This document shows positions 12,778 through 23,205 of a stretch of 64,000 nt of DNA, in pieces. The notes beneath the pieces are model-generated. The model made no database searches. It was given only the letters and a program-made list of their open reading frames with translations, and was not told the DNA's origin. Source of the DNA: Diphasiastrum complanatum (Eukaryota; Streptophyta; Lycopodiopsida; Lycopodiales; Lycopodiaceae); contig CM055100.1 in the NCBI GenBank assembly GCA_029204225.1, positions 62,476,503-62,540,502 on the forward strand. The letters are read 5' to 3'. The position numbers were made by a program, and so were the translations under genes. How positions within the stretch are numbered: position 1 is the stretch's first letter; every line of letters begins with the position of its first letter.

Positions 12778-14780
12778 ATGTCTTCCGGCAATACCAGTAT
12801 TTCATCTCGATTTGTGGTTAAACTTGACGTTCCAACTACAACGGACATCATGTCGCTTCCAAGCACAAGCAAGGTGGCTGAATGGTTGAACTTTGTTGAG
12901 CCTTTGCTCACGACAATGGAGATCCATGTGCTTGTCTTTTCTAATAAAATTAGTATGGAATTCATCACTATGGCCTTTAGTACTTGGGATGAGGCCAAGT
13001 CCAAGTTTTATATCACTTTTCAAGGAGCTACTGCAATTCACTAATGCCGCCCATGCTGCCAAAGGAATCACCTTAACCCAAATCATAAGCATGCCAAGTC
13101 AACCATTAAGCCACTTATTGACAGCACCATCAAACTCTATCACACCAATGATGGTTACCTGGTAGAGGCCATTAGAGATCCAGGCCGTCGCCCAGTTACT
13201 GAACAGCTTCCTGATGGTTGGCAACCTTAGGAAGGAAAGGATCTCATCCCATATCCTCCATCGCTTGGAAGCTAGATAAGGGACCCTTGGAACCTTACGA
13301 CTAGTACAAACTGGTCTTTGGGGAGCTAAAGAGAGCCATTAAGGTTTTAACCAAATAGTAGTTCGTTGCTGGCTCTCTTCTGCCCTCCTTAGCAACAACA
13401 TACTTAGATAATAAGCTTCACAAATTTTGTGCTGACCCTGTGCTAGCCACCTACAAAGTTGCACCAGCCGAATCATCCCGCCAAGCATCTAGCTCTCAGA
13501 GTCGTAGACGTGTATGCAGCGAGATTGTTATACCTGACTCACCTCCCATGTCTCGTCGTCACACTCGGCACCTTTGTCAGCTGCCACCCCCCACTGCCAC
13601 TCACACAAAACTTTCTATCCCCCCATCCACTGGAGCCTCCCTCTCCTCTGATTCCTCTGTGACAATTGGATCTACAATTCCAATTTCAGTTGCCCAAGCT
13701 GCCTCACCCCCACAAACAAAAGCTACTTCACCGGGCACCTAGCAATTTATGGATTTGTTCGGTGATTCCGATCTCCTAGGGGCATATGAATGCTTTGTGA
13801 TGCCCATGAATCTAGCTTCCTTTGAACCAAAATCCCCAGGAATGGGATTCAAACAATTTCATAGATTTGATTTTGCACCACAAATTCAAATAGATCAATA
13901 AGCCATTCAACAAGACCCTTTGATTCGATCCTGTGGTTGTATCACCAAAGCAGATTGACACTACAGTGCCAAATGTGTCTGAAGAAGAAGACATCTTCGA
14001 AGAGGAAGAACCACAGGCAAAAACTCAAGGCCAATCACGACAAGCTATGAGTTCTAGAGCTCCTGCCATTGTTGCTACCACCTCAACAACCTTGGATTCT
14101 AGTGATGCCCTTGGTATTGTTTTATACCTTGGACGCATAATCCAGAACATGATGGATGAAAAGACCGCCATGGAAAAGCACATTTTAGATTTGGGATCAG
14201 AGAACACTCTTATCAGCCAGAAGGTCATTCAGCTGAATAGAGAATTGAAGATCGCCAAACAACACGAAGAAAAATCTGAAGCGGAATTGAAGAAGGCACG
14301 ACAACAAATAGATGCCTTAAAAATACATCACAACACTCCAGAATGCACTAACTACTACACATGATCACATTGACCAGGCTGTTCAGAACGCCAAACAATA
14401 TGTGTTGCTACTACAAGCGCAACTGGACATGGCCTCCCTTGATTCAGAAAGGATCCAAAGAGAATTGGATGCGCGATGCTTATCTGCAAGCACAAGCGGC
14501 AGACTGTCCTATTCATATACTTGTTCAAAAAGGTCGAGACATATCACACTTCATTGGCCAAATTTCAGAGTTGATTTGACAAATTCAAACGGATGGCATT
14601 GGCTAAGTTGGCAAAGGCAAAATCAATAATCAAAGAATATGAAAAGGGTGGATCCATATTATGTTCCAATGTTGCGCATGAATAAATGGAAAGATTTGGG
14701 AGTACCAATGGATAAAATCACAATCCATACTCCAAATTGGCCCATAATTTATCAGCAATATAGTTCGTAGATATAGCGTA
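12778..14780 (+). pseudogene. ORF X copy 1, unrecognised repeat-borne coding unit with coiled coil
   Basis: I do not recognise this protein. It is broken into several frames but aligns in order with copy 2 (minus, 21079-23205). The conserved blocks are an N-terminal part with LPSTSKVAEWLNFVEPLLT and FITMAFSTW (12856-12987); a Pro/Ser/Thr-rich stretch (13440-13740); FMDLFGDSDLLGA (13747-13785); acidic DIFEEEE (13990-14010); a heptad-like coiled coil around MDEKTAMEKHILDLGSENTL (14152-14210) continuing through QLNRELKIAKQHEEK; and C-terminal RVDPYYVPM with NKWKDLG and NWPII (14646-14760). There are no membrane segments, zinc knuckle or catalytic motif that I can see. It could be a gag-like protein of a non-autonomous element, an extra ORF of a gypsy lineage, or a captured host gene. 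Confidence 0.6.
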
Positions 14781-15689
14781 AGCTGCCCTCCACATGTGAA
14801 GAAGGGTTAGATCCACTAGGATAAGTCTCTAATTATGATTAGTTGCTTTTCCAACAAAAACTAACACTAACTCCCAATTAGTTGCTTTTCCAACAAAAAC
14901 TAACACTAACACTAGGTAAAGTGACAAATGACTCGAATTTCCTACCTATAGAGAGGAAAATTAGAGTGCATATTAGGTGAAGTACACTTTCTGTTGGAAT
15001 CTAACAGAGAAGATGCTTTTCAACCTCACGCACTGAGACCATTGTTGGAATCTATTGAATGGAATGTAAAACACTCTTACTAATGTAAGATAATGTACTC
15101 TCTGTGCAATTCCAGAAAAGGGAACCAAAATGCGACCACAAACGCAACCTTACGGTGTTTTTGCGGCGCTCTTGTCCTTCTCCTCTAAGCTTAGATAGAG
15201 TCGAACTCTAAGCCGCAGGCACTGCTGCTAATTGAGATCTATCTTCTTCCAAACTTTAGATGGACACTGCCTATCTAAGACTTTTTTTCATACATTGATT
15301 GAAGCAAGCCTATGTGCGGAAAACATAATAGCAGCTGAATGTGTAATGACAATGAACAAGCATAAAGGCATTCAAGATTGTACACTTAGCAATAGGTGCA
15401 AATAGCATCTGTATTACATCAATGATCTTTGAGCGATCTTTGGCTCATCCTACAAAAAGAAGTGTAACGATGGTTAAGACAATAAAAAAATACCCTCTAA
15501 TCATGAGGATTGCCAAAAATATATAAGATAAATTTCTAATAATGAGCAATATTGTAGATATCAAATGCTGTAAAAGGTGTGTAAACTCATTATGAACCAA
15601 TTTCGAGCACAAACAATGACTCCCTCTCAATTTCCCTGTACATGCAAATATTTAGTATGTAATACGTCACTCTCGTTGTCATGCTATTC
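14781..15689. other. Non-coding with a 39-bp tandem duplication
   Basis: No gene. ATTAGTTGCTTTTCCAACAA followed by AAACTAACACTAAC is repeated in tandem at about 14838 and 14877. TGTTGGAATCTA, an LTR-like start, occurs at 14993 and again near 15043, but I cannot find a matching end or partner LTR. Confidence 0.45.
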
Positions 15690-16112
15690 TTTGGTTTAGC
15701 CAAGCCTCTGATCCAATCTATGATGGTCCAACCTCATCTGAAGAAGAAGAATGTGAACTTGCAATTTGCATCGGTTCACCTGTAGTTCAGCAACTACAGC
15801 ATTATGAAAATGATCAACTTCCTCCATTACCCAAAAGATCATCAAGAGCCAGCAGACCTCCTTCCAGGTATATTGACGAGTCTACAACCTACCTTGTTCA
15901 GGAGCCAACGATTGTCGAAGAGGCACTCAGTCAGCTCGATTCTGATCTTTGGAAAGAAGCTATGGATAAAGAGTATTCATCTCTTATCAAAAACCATACA
16001 TGGACGATTGTCGAATTACCTGCTAGCAGAAACGTAGTTGATTGCAAATGGATTTTCAAAGTCAAGTACAAAGTAGACGGAAGCATCGACAGAAGAAAAG
16101 CTTGACTTGTCA
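15690..16112 (+). pseudogene. Ty1/copia reverse transcriptase N-terminal fragment
   Basis: On the plus strand, ALSQLDSDLWKEAMDKEYSS, NHTWTIVELPASRNVVDCKW and IFKVKYKVDGSIDRRKA (15930-16103) are the start of a copia RT, preceded by the usual hydrophilic linker with RSSRASRPPSRY. An Arg codon has become TGA at 16103. The homology is cut at about 16112, 13 bp before the likely LTR of the next, oppositely oriented copia, so the fragment was probably split by that insertion. Confidence 0.88.
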
Positions 16113-16124
16113 TAAAGCACCAGT

Positions 16125-16784
16125 TGTAATGTAAAAATTACAGCAAATAAGGATCCTAAAACACTTGAAATGATGAGATTAGCACAAGTTGAACCATCAA
16201 AATCCATCAAAAATCTATGCTTGAACCTCACTAAATGGCCCAAATCCTTGAAGAAGGCTTCACACGTGTGAAAGTACGGCCTCCCACAGTCTGAGTACTG
16301 TACACCCGACCTACATTCAATCCTATAATCATTAGTAATCACAAGTACTCAAACAATCATGAACATAGAGAGCAATTGCACCATTATGAGAGAAAAAACA
16401 TGAAATTGCTTGATTGATTTTGGTGAGATATCATCACCTATATATACATGATCCATCACGGTTTTGGGCAGGTATTAGTAGCCCTAAACCTATCCCTAAT
16501 GCTAATTTTGGTGAATCTTTCATCCCTACCAAGTTAGGGTTGGAATCTTGGAGATCCCTCAACAATACAAAAATTACCAAAAATAGCTCCTATTTTTTCT
16601 CCCTTGTATCTAAGCATAATTTTTACTCATTCCAAAGGTTCTAACACTTAGGTCTACTTTAGAACATCCTTATGAATGGAATCCTATGCTATTTGGCACG
16701 TGTGACAAGCCACATCATGACCATCTAACTATCTACAAGTCATATGACCAAAACTAGTCAAGCTAGAATTGTGAATTCTTAACA
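16125..16784 (-). mobile_element. Probable 3' LTR of the minus-strand copia element
   Basis: The segment starts TGTAAT and ends TTAACA on the plus strand (TG...CA). It directly follows the polypurine tract of the copia element at 16799-20766 and abuts interrupted copia RT on its other side. Length is about 660 bp. No second copy lies beyond 20766, so the 5' LTR is missing and the limits cannot be confirmed by pairing. Confidence 0.55.
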
Positions 16785-16795
16785 TTCCTCCTCAC
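16785..16795 (-). promoter_or_regulatory. Polypurine tract of copia element
   Basis: The minus strand reads GTGAGGAGGAA immediately before TGTTAAGAATTC, the expected start of the 3' LTR, and just after the RNase H stop codon. This is the usual site for plus-strand DNA priming. Confidence 0.65.
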
Positions 16796-16798
16796 TAT

Positions 16799-18430
16799 CT
16801 AGCTTGGTTCAATCATTGCTTTACTAATCACTCCAAGTGATGATCTGAACTTCATAAAAGGTGTCCTTTGAAGTGGTTTAGTAAGTAGATCAGCTACACA
16901 TTCATTGCTTGGAACATGCTCCAAAGCAATCTCCTTGGCTTGCACCATTTCTCTCACAAAGTGATAGCATATCTCAATGTGCTTAGATCTTGCATGGAAG
17001 ATTGGGTTAGATGCAAGGTGTTGGGCTGATATATTGTCATTGTAGATAATTGGTGCCTCCTCTGAATCCATGATCTTTAGTTCCACCAATAATCTCTTGA
17101 TCCAAAGCACCTCCTTTGTAGTGGTTGTCAAAGCTTTGTACTCGGCCTCGGTTGAAGATAGAGATATAGTTTCTTGCTTTTTTGAAAGCCATGAAACCAC
17201 ACCTTCTCCTATGAAAGTTGAATAGGCACTTGTTGATTTCCTATCCCTCTTGTCCCCTGCAAAATCTGAATCACTAAATGCATGAAGGTTAATCACATCT
17301 CCTCTATATAGAATCCCAAAATCCAATGTACCCGAGATGTATCTTAGAATCCTCTTAGCCTTTTTCCAATGGATATTCAATGGCTTTTGCATGGATTGGC
17401 TCAACCTACATACACTAAAGCTAAGATATGGTCTAGTTATAGTGATCCACATTAAGGAACCTATAAGTTGCCTAAACAAAGTGATGTCCATGAAGGATCT
17501 TTCATCATCTTCATTTGGCACTTTTACATCTTGCTCCATTGGTGTGTCAACACTTTTGCATACTTCCATCTTAAACTTCTTCAAAAGACTTTGAGCATAG
17601 TTTACTTGACTTATAAAGATAAAATCAGACCCTCTAAGTACTTCTATGCCTAAGATGAAGTGAAGACACCCTAGATCTACCATCTTGAACTCTAAGGATA
17701 GATCTATCTTGATTTTTTCAATACCATCAACACTATTTCCACTAATGATGATGTCATCTACATAAATGAGTAAAAGTACAATACCAACATCATCAAACTT
17801 AATGTAAAGAGTAGGATCATATTCACTTTGAACAAAAGAAAGTGAAATAAGATAGCAATGTAGTCTTGAATTCCAAGATCTCGAGGCTTGCTTCAAGCCA
17901 TAGATGCTTTTTTGGAGATGGCATACTTTGTTCTCCATTCCATGCTTGATGAACCCTTGTGGCTGCTCCATATAGATATCCTCTTCCAAAAAACCATTCA
18001 AAAAAGCATTAGAGACATCCATTTGACATAGAATCCATCCAAAATGTGATGCAAGTGCAATGATTAGTCTTATTGTGACCATCTTGGCCACGGGTGCAAA
18101 AGTTTCCTCATAGTCTATCCCTCTCTCTTGAGCATAACCTTTTGCAACTAATCTTGCTTTATGTTTGTTAACACTCCCATTTGCATTCAACTTAAGCTTG
18201 AAGACCCACTTGCATCCTATTACATTCCTTTGAGGTCTCTCAACAAGCAACCAAGTTTCATTCTCAATCAAGGCATCATACTCATCCAACATAGCTTTAT
18301 ACCATTCTTTGGAGTTCAATGCATCTTCAACATTAGACGGTTCTTCAAAACTAGATAAAGCATAATAAGTGGATGAGATACCCTCAACTTGCTGTCCTTT
18401 GCCTTGATATGTGAGCCTTGATGGCTCACT
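16799..18430 (-). CDS. Copia reverse transcriptase and RNase H (pol 3' part)
   Basis: The minus-strand frame of about 540 codons carries a complete copia [78 protein letters not shown], the catalytic YVDD (LLIYVDDIIISGN, about 17755-17775) and LGIEVLRGSDFIFISQ. It also carries RNase H: FSDSDFAGDKRDRKSTSAY, SLSSTEAEYKAL and SKHIEICYHFVREMVQ. Translation would be in the pol frame, but the upstream gag-IN frame (18316-20766) is joined to it by a one-base slip near 18430-18440. Reading back from the first ATG at 18319, the natural frame continues as YYALSSFEEPSNVEDAL, so that ATG is not a true start. Catalytic residues are intact. Confidence 0.95.
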   Translation of the reverse strand, partial: SEPSRLTYQGKGQQVEGISSTYYALSSFEEPSNVEDALNSKEWYKAMLDEYDALIENETWLLVERPQRNVIGCKWVFKLKLNANGSVNKHKARLVAKGYAQERGIDYEETFAPVAKMVTIRLIIALASHFGWILCQMDVSNAFLNGFLEEDIYMEQPQGFIKHGMENKVCHLQKSIYGLKQASRSWNSRLHCYLISLSFVQSEYDPTLYIKFDDVGIVLLLIYVDDIIISGNSVDGIEKIKIDLSLEFKMVDLGCLHFILGIEVLRGSDFIFISQVNYAQSLLKKFKMEVCKSVDTPMEQDVKVPNEDDERSFMDITLFRQLIGSLMWITITRPYLSFSVCRLSQSMQKPLNIHWKKAKRILRYISGTLDFGILYRGDVINLHAFSDSDFAGDKRDRKSTSAYSTFIGEGVVSWLSKKQETISLSSTEAEYKALTTTTKEVLWIKRLLVELKIMDSEEAPIIYNDNISAQHLASNPIFHARSKHIEICYHFVREMVQAKEIALEHVPSNECVADLLTKPLQRTPFMKFRSSLGVISKAMIEPS

Positions 18431-20766
18431 TTTGCCCTTGAAGATCTCCTTGGTGTGATAGGTGGGTTTGGTGCTTGCTCCTCCATGAGCTCCTCCTCAA
18501 AACCAAGATCTTGCTCCTCGGCCATCTTCTTCTTGATTGTTGGAGCACTTGAGCCTTCTTCAAGCATATGCATATGATGTTCATCAAAGATGACATCCCT
18601 TGAAACAACAAATTTGTTTAAGGATGGGAGATAGACTTTGTAGCCCTTGCTTGAGCTTGCATATCCAAGCATGATCCCTCTTGTGGAAGATGGATCCTCC
18701 TTGGTTCTTGTTTCCAATGGCACATGCACATAACATATACACCCAAAAACTTTCAAGTGATTAAGATTGGGTTTCTTTCCATACAACATCTCATAAGGAG
18801 TTTTGTCTTCAATTGCTTTGCAAGACACCCTATTCATCAAGTAGTTTGCACATACAAGAGACTCACCCCAAAAGGATTTGGGCAAACAAGCATCTAATCT
18901 TAAAGCCTTAGAACATTCACATAATGTTCTATTCCTTCTTTCAGCAACTCCATTTTGTTGAGGAGTGTAAGGACAAGAAGTCTCTTTCTTGATCCCTTCC
19001 TCCTCACAAAAGGCCTTGAACTCATTGGAGATGAATTCTCCACCATTGTCAATTCTAAGAATCTTGATGCTATGATTATGATGCTTTTCCACAAACAACT
19101 TGAACTTTACAAAAGTATCAAATACTTGAGACTTGAAGGAAAGTAAGAACACCCAACAATATCTTGAGTAGTCATCAATGAAAGTTAAAAACATGGATGA
19201 ACCTCCATTAGATTTGGTGCTAGCAATGTGCACATCCGAGTGTATGAGTTCAAGAGGATGAGATGACTTTGTGATGGAGTTAGGAAACACCTTCTTATGT
19301 GCCTTGGATAAGGCATGAGCTTCACAAACCTTGTCTTCCTTCCCAATAGACCTTGGTAGGCCTAAAGCATACTCCTCCTTGATCATAGCCTCCATGGAAC
19401 CCGAGTTGACATGTCCAAGTCTTTTGTGCCATAAAGTAAAGGTAGATATCTTGCTCTTCTCCGCCAACATGACAACATTAGTATCCACAAATGCATCCAG
19501 CTTATAAAGTTTGCCAAGTCTAGTGCCCTTAGCCACTATCTTACCCTTCTTCTTGATAAAACATTCATTTGAAACAAAATCAACATTGAAACCATTGTCT
19601 ACCATTTGGCCAACACTTAGTAGATTCTTTGTTATTGTAGGAATGTACAAAACACCTTCTATGTTGATCTTTTTGGAAGATCCTAAGCAAAGGGGAATGC
19701 TACCAACTCCTTCAATCTTACAAGCTTCATCATTTGCTGTATAGATAGACTTTATAGGTCCATCATAAGATAAGAGAGAAGAGAAAAACTCCCTTTTACT
19801 AGTCATGTGTGAACTAGCACCCGAGTCAATCCACCAAGGATCTTCTCCTTTGAAGCTTGTTGAAGAAAATATGGACATCATGAGAGAGTCCTCATGTGAA
19901 CTCTCCTCCTCCTCCTCTTTGCTCATGTTGGCTTGGCTTTGATATTGCTTCCTCTTGAAGCATTCCGAGGCATAATGCCCCATCTTGCTACAATAGTAGC
20001 ACTTCACCTTTGATTTGTCCTTCTTGACTTTGGTGGTTGATGGAGATGCCTTTGGGGGTCCTTCTTGATCCTCAAGCTTTGTAGACTTCTTGAATGTTGA
20101 TCCTTTGCCTTTGGACTTACCTTTGCCTTTGGTGAAGAGAGCTTGGTCATCTCCACCTTGGATGGAAAGCCTATCCATCCTCTCTTGCATTTGGCTCCTT
20201 CTTGATTCCTCGGCCATGAGTGTGCCTTGGAGTTCTTCAAGTATGGGTAGCTTACCCATAATTGCATATCCCTGAACCAAATTGTCAAATTCAAAGCTTA
20301 GTCCATTCAATATGAGTTGAACAAGCTCTTCATCCTTGATAGGGTCACCTATAAAGGCTAGCTCTTTGTTCAATTCCTTTACTCTTAGGACAAAAGTATG
20401 TGCACTCTCTCCTTTCTTTTGATAGCTTCTATAGATTTGATTCTTCAAAGCTAACATTCTAGTTTGGTTCTTAGATTCATAGACCTTTTGCAAAGTCTCC
20501 CATGCATCTTGAGCTGAAGTGCAATCTCCTACCTCTCTTAAGAGTTCATTTGCAACATTCATTTTTATGCAATGTAGTGCAACATTGCACCTCTTGATGT
20601 ATTTGGCTTTTTCTTGAGGATGAATAGGTTCACCCTCCTTACCATTTACAATTTCCATCAGATCTTGCATGATCATGATAGATTCCATTCTAACTTTCCA
20701 TATGGAATAGTTAGTTTTGTTGAGCCTTTCATTAGTATCCAAAAGATATGCATTTATAGATGCCAT
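18316..20766 (-). CDS. Copia gag-protease-integrase polyprotein (5' part)
   Basis: An 816-codon minus-strand frame starts MASINAYLLDTNERLNKTNY, a typical copia gag N-terminus. In order it has a UBN2-type gag, a zinc knuckle CYYCSKMGHYASEC (about residues 255-270), protease WWIDSGASSHMTSKREFF (about 310), the GAG_pre-integrase finger LWHKRLGHVNSGSM (about 455), and integrase with HSDV, DDYSRY and GVAERRNRT, i.e. the D-D-E set. Odd points: the finger reads C-E-A-H where C-X2-C is usual, so one zinc ligand is changed, and a one-base slip near residue 775-780 diverts the last 35 residues out of frame. Otherwise there are no internal stops, making this the youngest-looking element in the window. 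No PBS or 5' LTR is seen upstream of the ATG. Confidence 0.95.
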   Translation of the reverse strand: MASINAYLLDTNERLNKTNYSIWKVRMESIMIMQDLMEIVNGKEGEPIHPQEKAKYIKRCNVALHCIKMNVANELLREVGDCTSAQDAWETLQKVYESKNQTRMLALKNQIYRSYQKKGESAHTFVLRVKELNKELAFIGDPIKDEELVQLILNGLSFEFDNLVQGYAIMGKLPILEELQGTLMAEESRRSQMQERMDRLSIQGGDDQALFTKGKGKSKGKGSTFKKSTKLEDQEGPPKASPSTTKVKKDKSKVKCYYCSKMGHYASECFKRKQYQSQANMSKEEEEESSHEDSLMMSIFSSTSFKGEDPWWIDSGASSHMTSKREFFSSLLSYDGPIKSIYTANDEACKIEGVGSIPLCLGSSKKINIEGVLYIPTITKNLLSVGQMVDNGFNVDFVSNECFIKKKGKIVAKGTRLGKLYKLDAFVDTNVVMLAEKSKISTFTLWHKRLGHVNSGSMEAMIKEEYALGLPRSIGKEDKVCEAHALSKAHKKVFPNSITKSSHPLELIHSDVHIASTKSNGGSSMFLTFIDDYSRYCWVFLLSFKSQVFDTFVKFKLFVEKHHNHSIKILRIDNGGEFISNEFKAFCEEEGIKKETSCPYTPQQNGVAERRNRTLCECSKALRLDACLPKSFWGESLVCANYLMNRVSCKAIEDKTPYEMLYGKKPNLNHLKVFGCICYVHVPLETRTKEDPSSTRGIMLGYASSSKGYKVYLPSLNKFVVSRDVIFDEHHMHMLEEGSSAPTIKKKMAEEQDLGFEEELMEEQAPNPPITPRRSSRAKVSHQGSHIKAKDSKLRVSHPLIMLYLVLKNRLMLKMH

Positions 20767-21078
20767 CTAGTCTCCTAATCAAGGACTTGACACAAATGAC
20801 ATTTAGGCCCTGCGACATTAAAAGTCCCGCAAAAAGGCCTAAAGTCCTTTTATTAACTTTTAATTGATCAATCAAATAACTATGTGATCATTGGGTTGGA
20901 CTTACACACGCAGGGTGCCAAATCCCTCTCACTTATTAACTAGGGTTAGGATTGCCTTGGGATCCGCAAACCCTCCAACAGTATCCCCCACCAAAACTGG
21001 TGGCGGTCCCACGACACCTGCAATATGCAGTTATTGGGGACTTTTATTGGCTTTGCGCCGAATCTTAATTAAATGATA
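20767..21078. other. Junction region between copia gag start and ORF X copy 2
   Basis: No gene, PBS or LTR is found although the copia 5' leader is expected here. The copia sequence seems truncated within about 30 bp of its ATG. The remainder is probably downstream sequence of ORF X copy 2. Confidence 0.4.
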
Positions 21079-23205
21079 CTACACCTTCTCCATAAAGTCG
21101 AGACGTGCAGTATTGAAATCTAAATTGTGGGGTAGGAAACAACGGTGGGCTCCGGCAATCCACTTGGAGGTTGTCCATGAGGTGAAGCGGGATTCCCAAG
21201 AGCCTCCCATCATGGCCGCACGAAAGTAGAGATGAGCAATTGGCAGCTAATCTTTGATTTGCTCTGAGGCCATCGGCTTATTTGGATCGAATGCCAGAGG
21301 AGGGAGGCAATCGTCCCATTTGGTTGCCACTGACGCCAACAGAGTTAGATCTTTAGCAAACATTGCCGATTGTCGCACCGTGGGATTTGGAGAGTGGACA
21401 TACTCTCTCTGATATGCTTGTAAAGCAGAGTGGAAGTCCACTGAAATGGTCCAGTTGTAAGGTTGATGGATGATTGGCCAATTGGACGTATGGATGGCGA
21501 TTTTGTCCATAGCCAACCCCAAATCTTTCCATTTATTTCTTTGGGACATTGGCACGTAATAGGGATCTACCCGCAATTGGCGAGGGCTGGCGACGTAACT
21601 CCTAATTGATTCCGGAGTTTTCTCAAAAACCGTGATTCTCCATGCCGGCTGCTCTCCCAGTGCAGGTATTTTGTGCAACTCTTTGTCGGCCTCAATCTCG
21701 GAGGTCTTAAATTTTAGAACCCATCCACCATGCGGGGATCATGCGGATGTTGCTTTAAGAAGGTCTGAATCTGGTCCTCGACACTGATGGGCCTTCTGAA
21801 TAGAGGTCTTGTCCTTGATGAGGATGGACCCGCTTGTACTACCGGTATGGTTGGCGGTTGATCTACCTATCTGGAGCTCCCCCCTGGTCCATGTTCGAAT
21901 CAATCACTATATCCATTGGTACAGCTTCTTGGCACGGGGGGGGCGAATTGCGGCATGACCGGGACGGGGATTTGTGGTTTGGCTTCCAACACTTGAGCGG
22001 TTGCTTTTTCATAGGCGATGATGGTCTCTTTTGCCTTGGCCAACTTGGTTGAAGTTGCTCCTTTGAACCTATCAAAGTGGCCTTAGAATCCCTGAAGGGC
22101 CACTTTGTATGTCTCCACTTTTTTGAATAAATACGCAATCTCCGTCGGTGTGACCGGATGATCGGATATTTGCATTTGTAGATAGGCATCACGCTCAAGG
22201 GTGATCGCATCCAATTCACCTTGAAGCCGTGTGCGATCTTGTTCAGCCATCTATAATTGCCCCTTCAGCAACTGCACCTGTTGCTTGGCATCTTGCACTG
22301 CCTGATCTAACTAATCCTATGTGATTGTCAGGGTGTTTTGCAGGGAGCTGATATAATTTTCCAAGCAATCAGCTTGTTGCTGGGCCAACTTCTTTTTGCT
22401 TTCAGCCTTATCTTCATGTTGTTTGGCTATCTTCAACTCTCAATCCAGCTGGACAATTTTATGGCTGATCAGAGTGTTTTCAGACCCTAGATCATAGATT
22501 CTCTGCTCCATTTCCTTCTTTTTATCCAACATAGACTGGATCACTTGCCCAAGGCTTGAAACCAACCCTAGAGCATCACCAAAATCGATGGTCATGGCGG
22601 CAGCGGCAGCAGCAGGAGGACCTGATGGTATTGTCCTTGGTTGGCGTGGAATAGGTGCCACGGTCTCTTCTTCTTCAAAAATATCCTTCTCTTCAAACCC
22701 TTCAGGCACTGTGGCATCGAACTATTTTGGTGATTTTACAGTTGTGTCGACCCAAAGTGTGGCTGGGCTCTCTTGTGTGTGAGATTGCTGGCTGGCATCT
22801 TCGACATCAATAGTAGATTCATGGATATGTCTGAATCCTCTTCCAGGGGATTGGAGTTCAAAGGGTGCTGAGCTCTGGGGCATTTCAAAGATTTTGGTGG
22901 CCCCAAGGGGGTCGAAATCATCGAACATATCCATAAAGATGCACATTGTGTGTGGCTCCCTGGAAAGTGATATAGAATTTGGATTTCTATTCCTTCCACG
23001 TACTGAAGGCAAGAATGATGAAATCCATATTGATACGACCCGAAAAGACTCTCTCATGAATACCCATTGCAGTGAGTAGAGGCTCCGCAAGGGTCATCCA
23101 CTGAGTGACCATGCTTGTGCTAGGAAGAATCATGATGTTCATTGCAGATGGGACATCACGATGGATAGTATAGCACGGAGACTGGGAAGTATCGGTAGAA
23201 GACAT
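21079..23205 (-). pseudogene. ORF X copy 2, unrecognised repeat-borne coding unit, about 700 codons
   Basis: The minus-strand counterpart of 12778-14780 begins with MSSTDTS. Its blocks, in order, are ILPSTSMVTQWMTLAEPLLT with ILAFSTW (22990-23140), FMDMFDDFDPLGATKIFEMP (about 22900-22950), GFEEKDIFEEEE (22670-22705), an Ala-rich run, a coiled coil LDKKKEMEQRIYDLGSENTL (22460-22530) extended by ELKIAKQHEDKAESKKKLAQ (to 22380) and further Gln/Leu-rich helix, then a C-terminal domain RVDPYYVPMSQRNKWKDLG with NWPIIHQPYNWTISVDFHSA (21390-21570), DDCLPPLAFDPNKPM and HLYFRAAMMGGSWESRF, ending MEKV at 21079. About ten in-frame stops, many at codons that look like former Trp or Gln, and at least one frameshift make it non-functional. 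Function unknown. Confidence 0.6.

Noticed and set aside
14993-15060. Two TGTTGGAATCTA words as an LTR pair
   Set aside because: Only about 12 bp match and they are 50 bp apart. There is no PBS or PPT nearby.
18317-18319. ATG of the 506-codon copia RT frame as a true start with a 4-base overlap to gag-IN
   Set aside because: Copia similarity extends upstream of that ATG in the same frame (YYALSSFEEPSNVEDAL), so the overlap is the scar of a one-base slip, not programmed translation.
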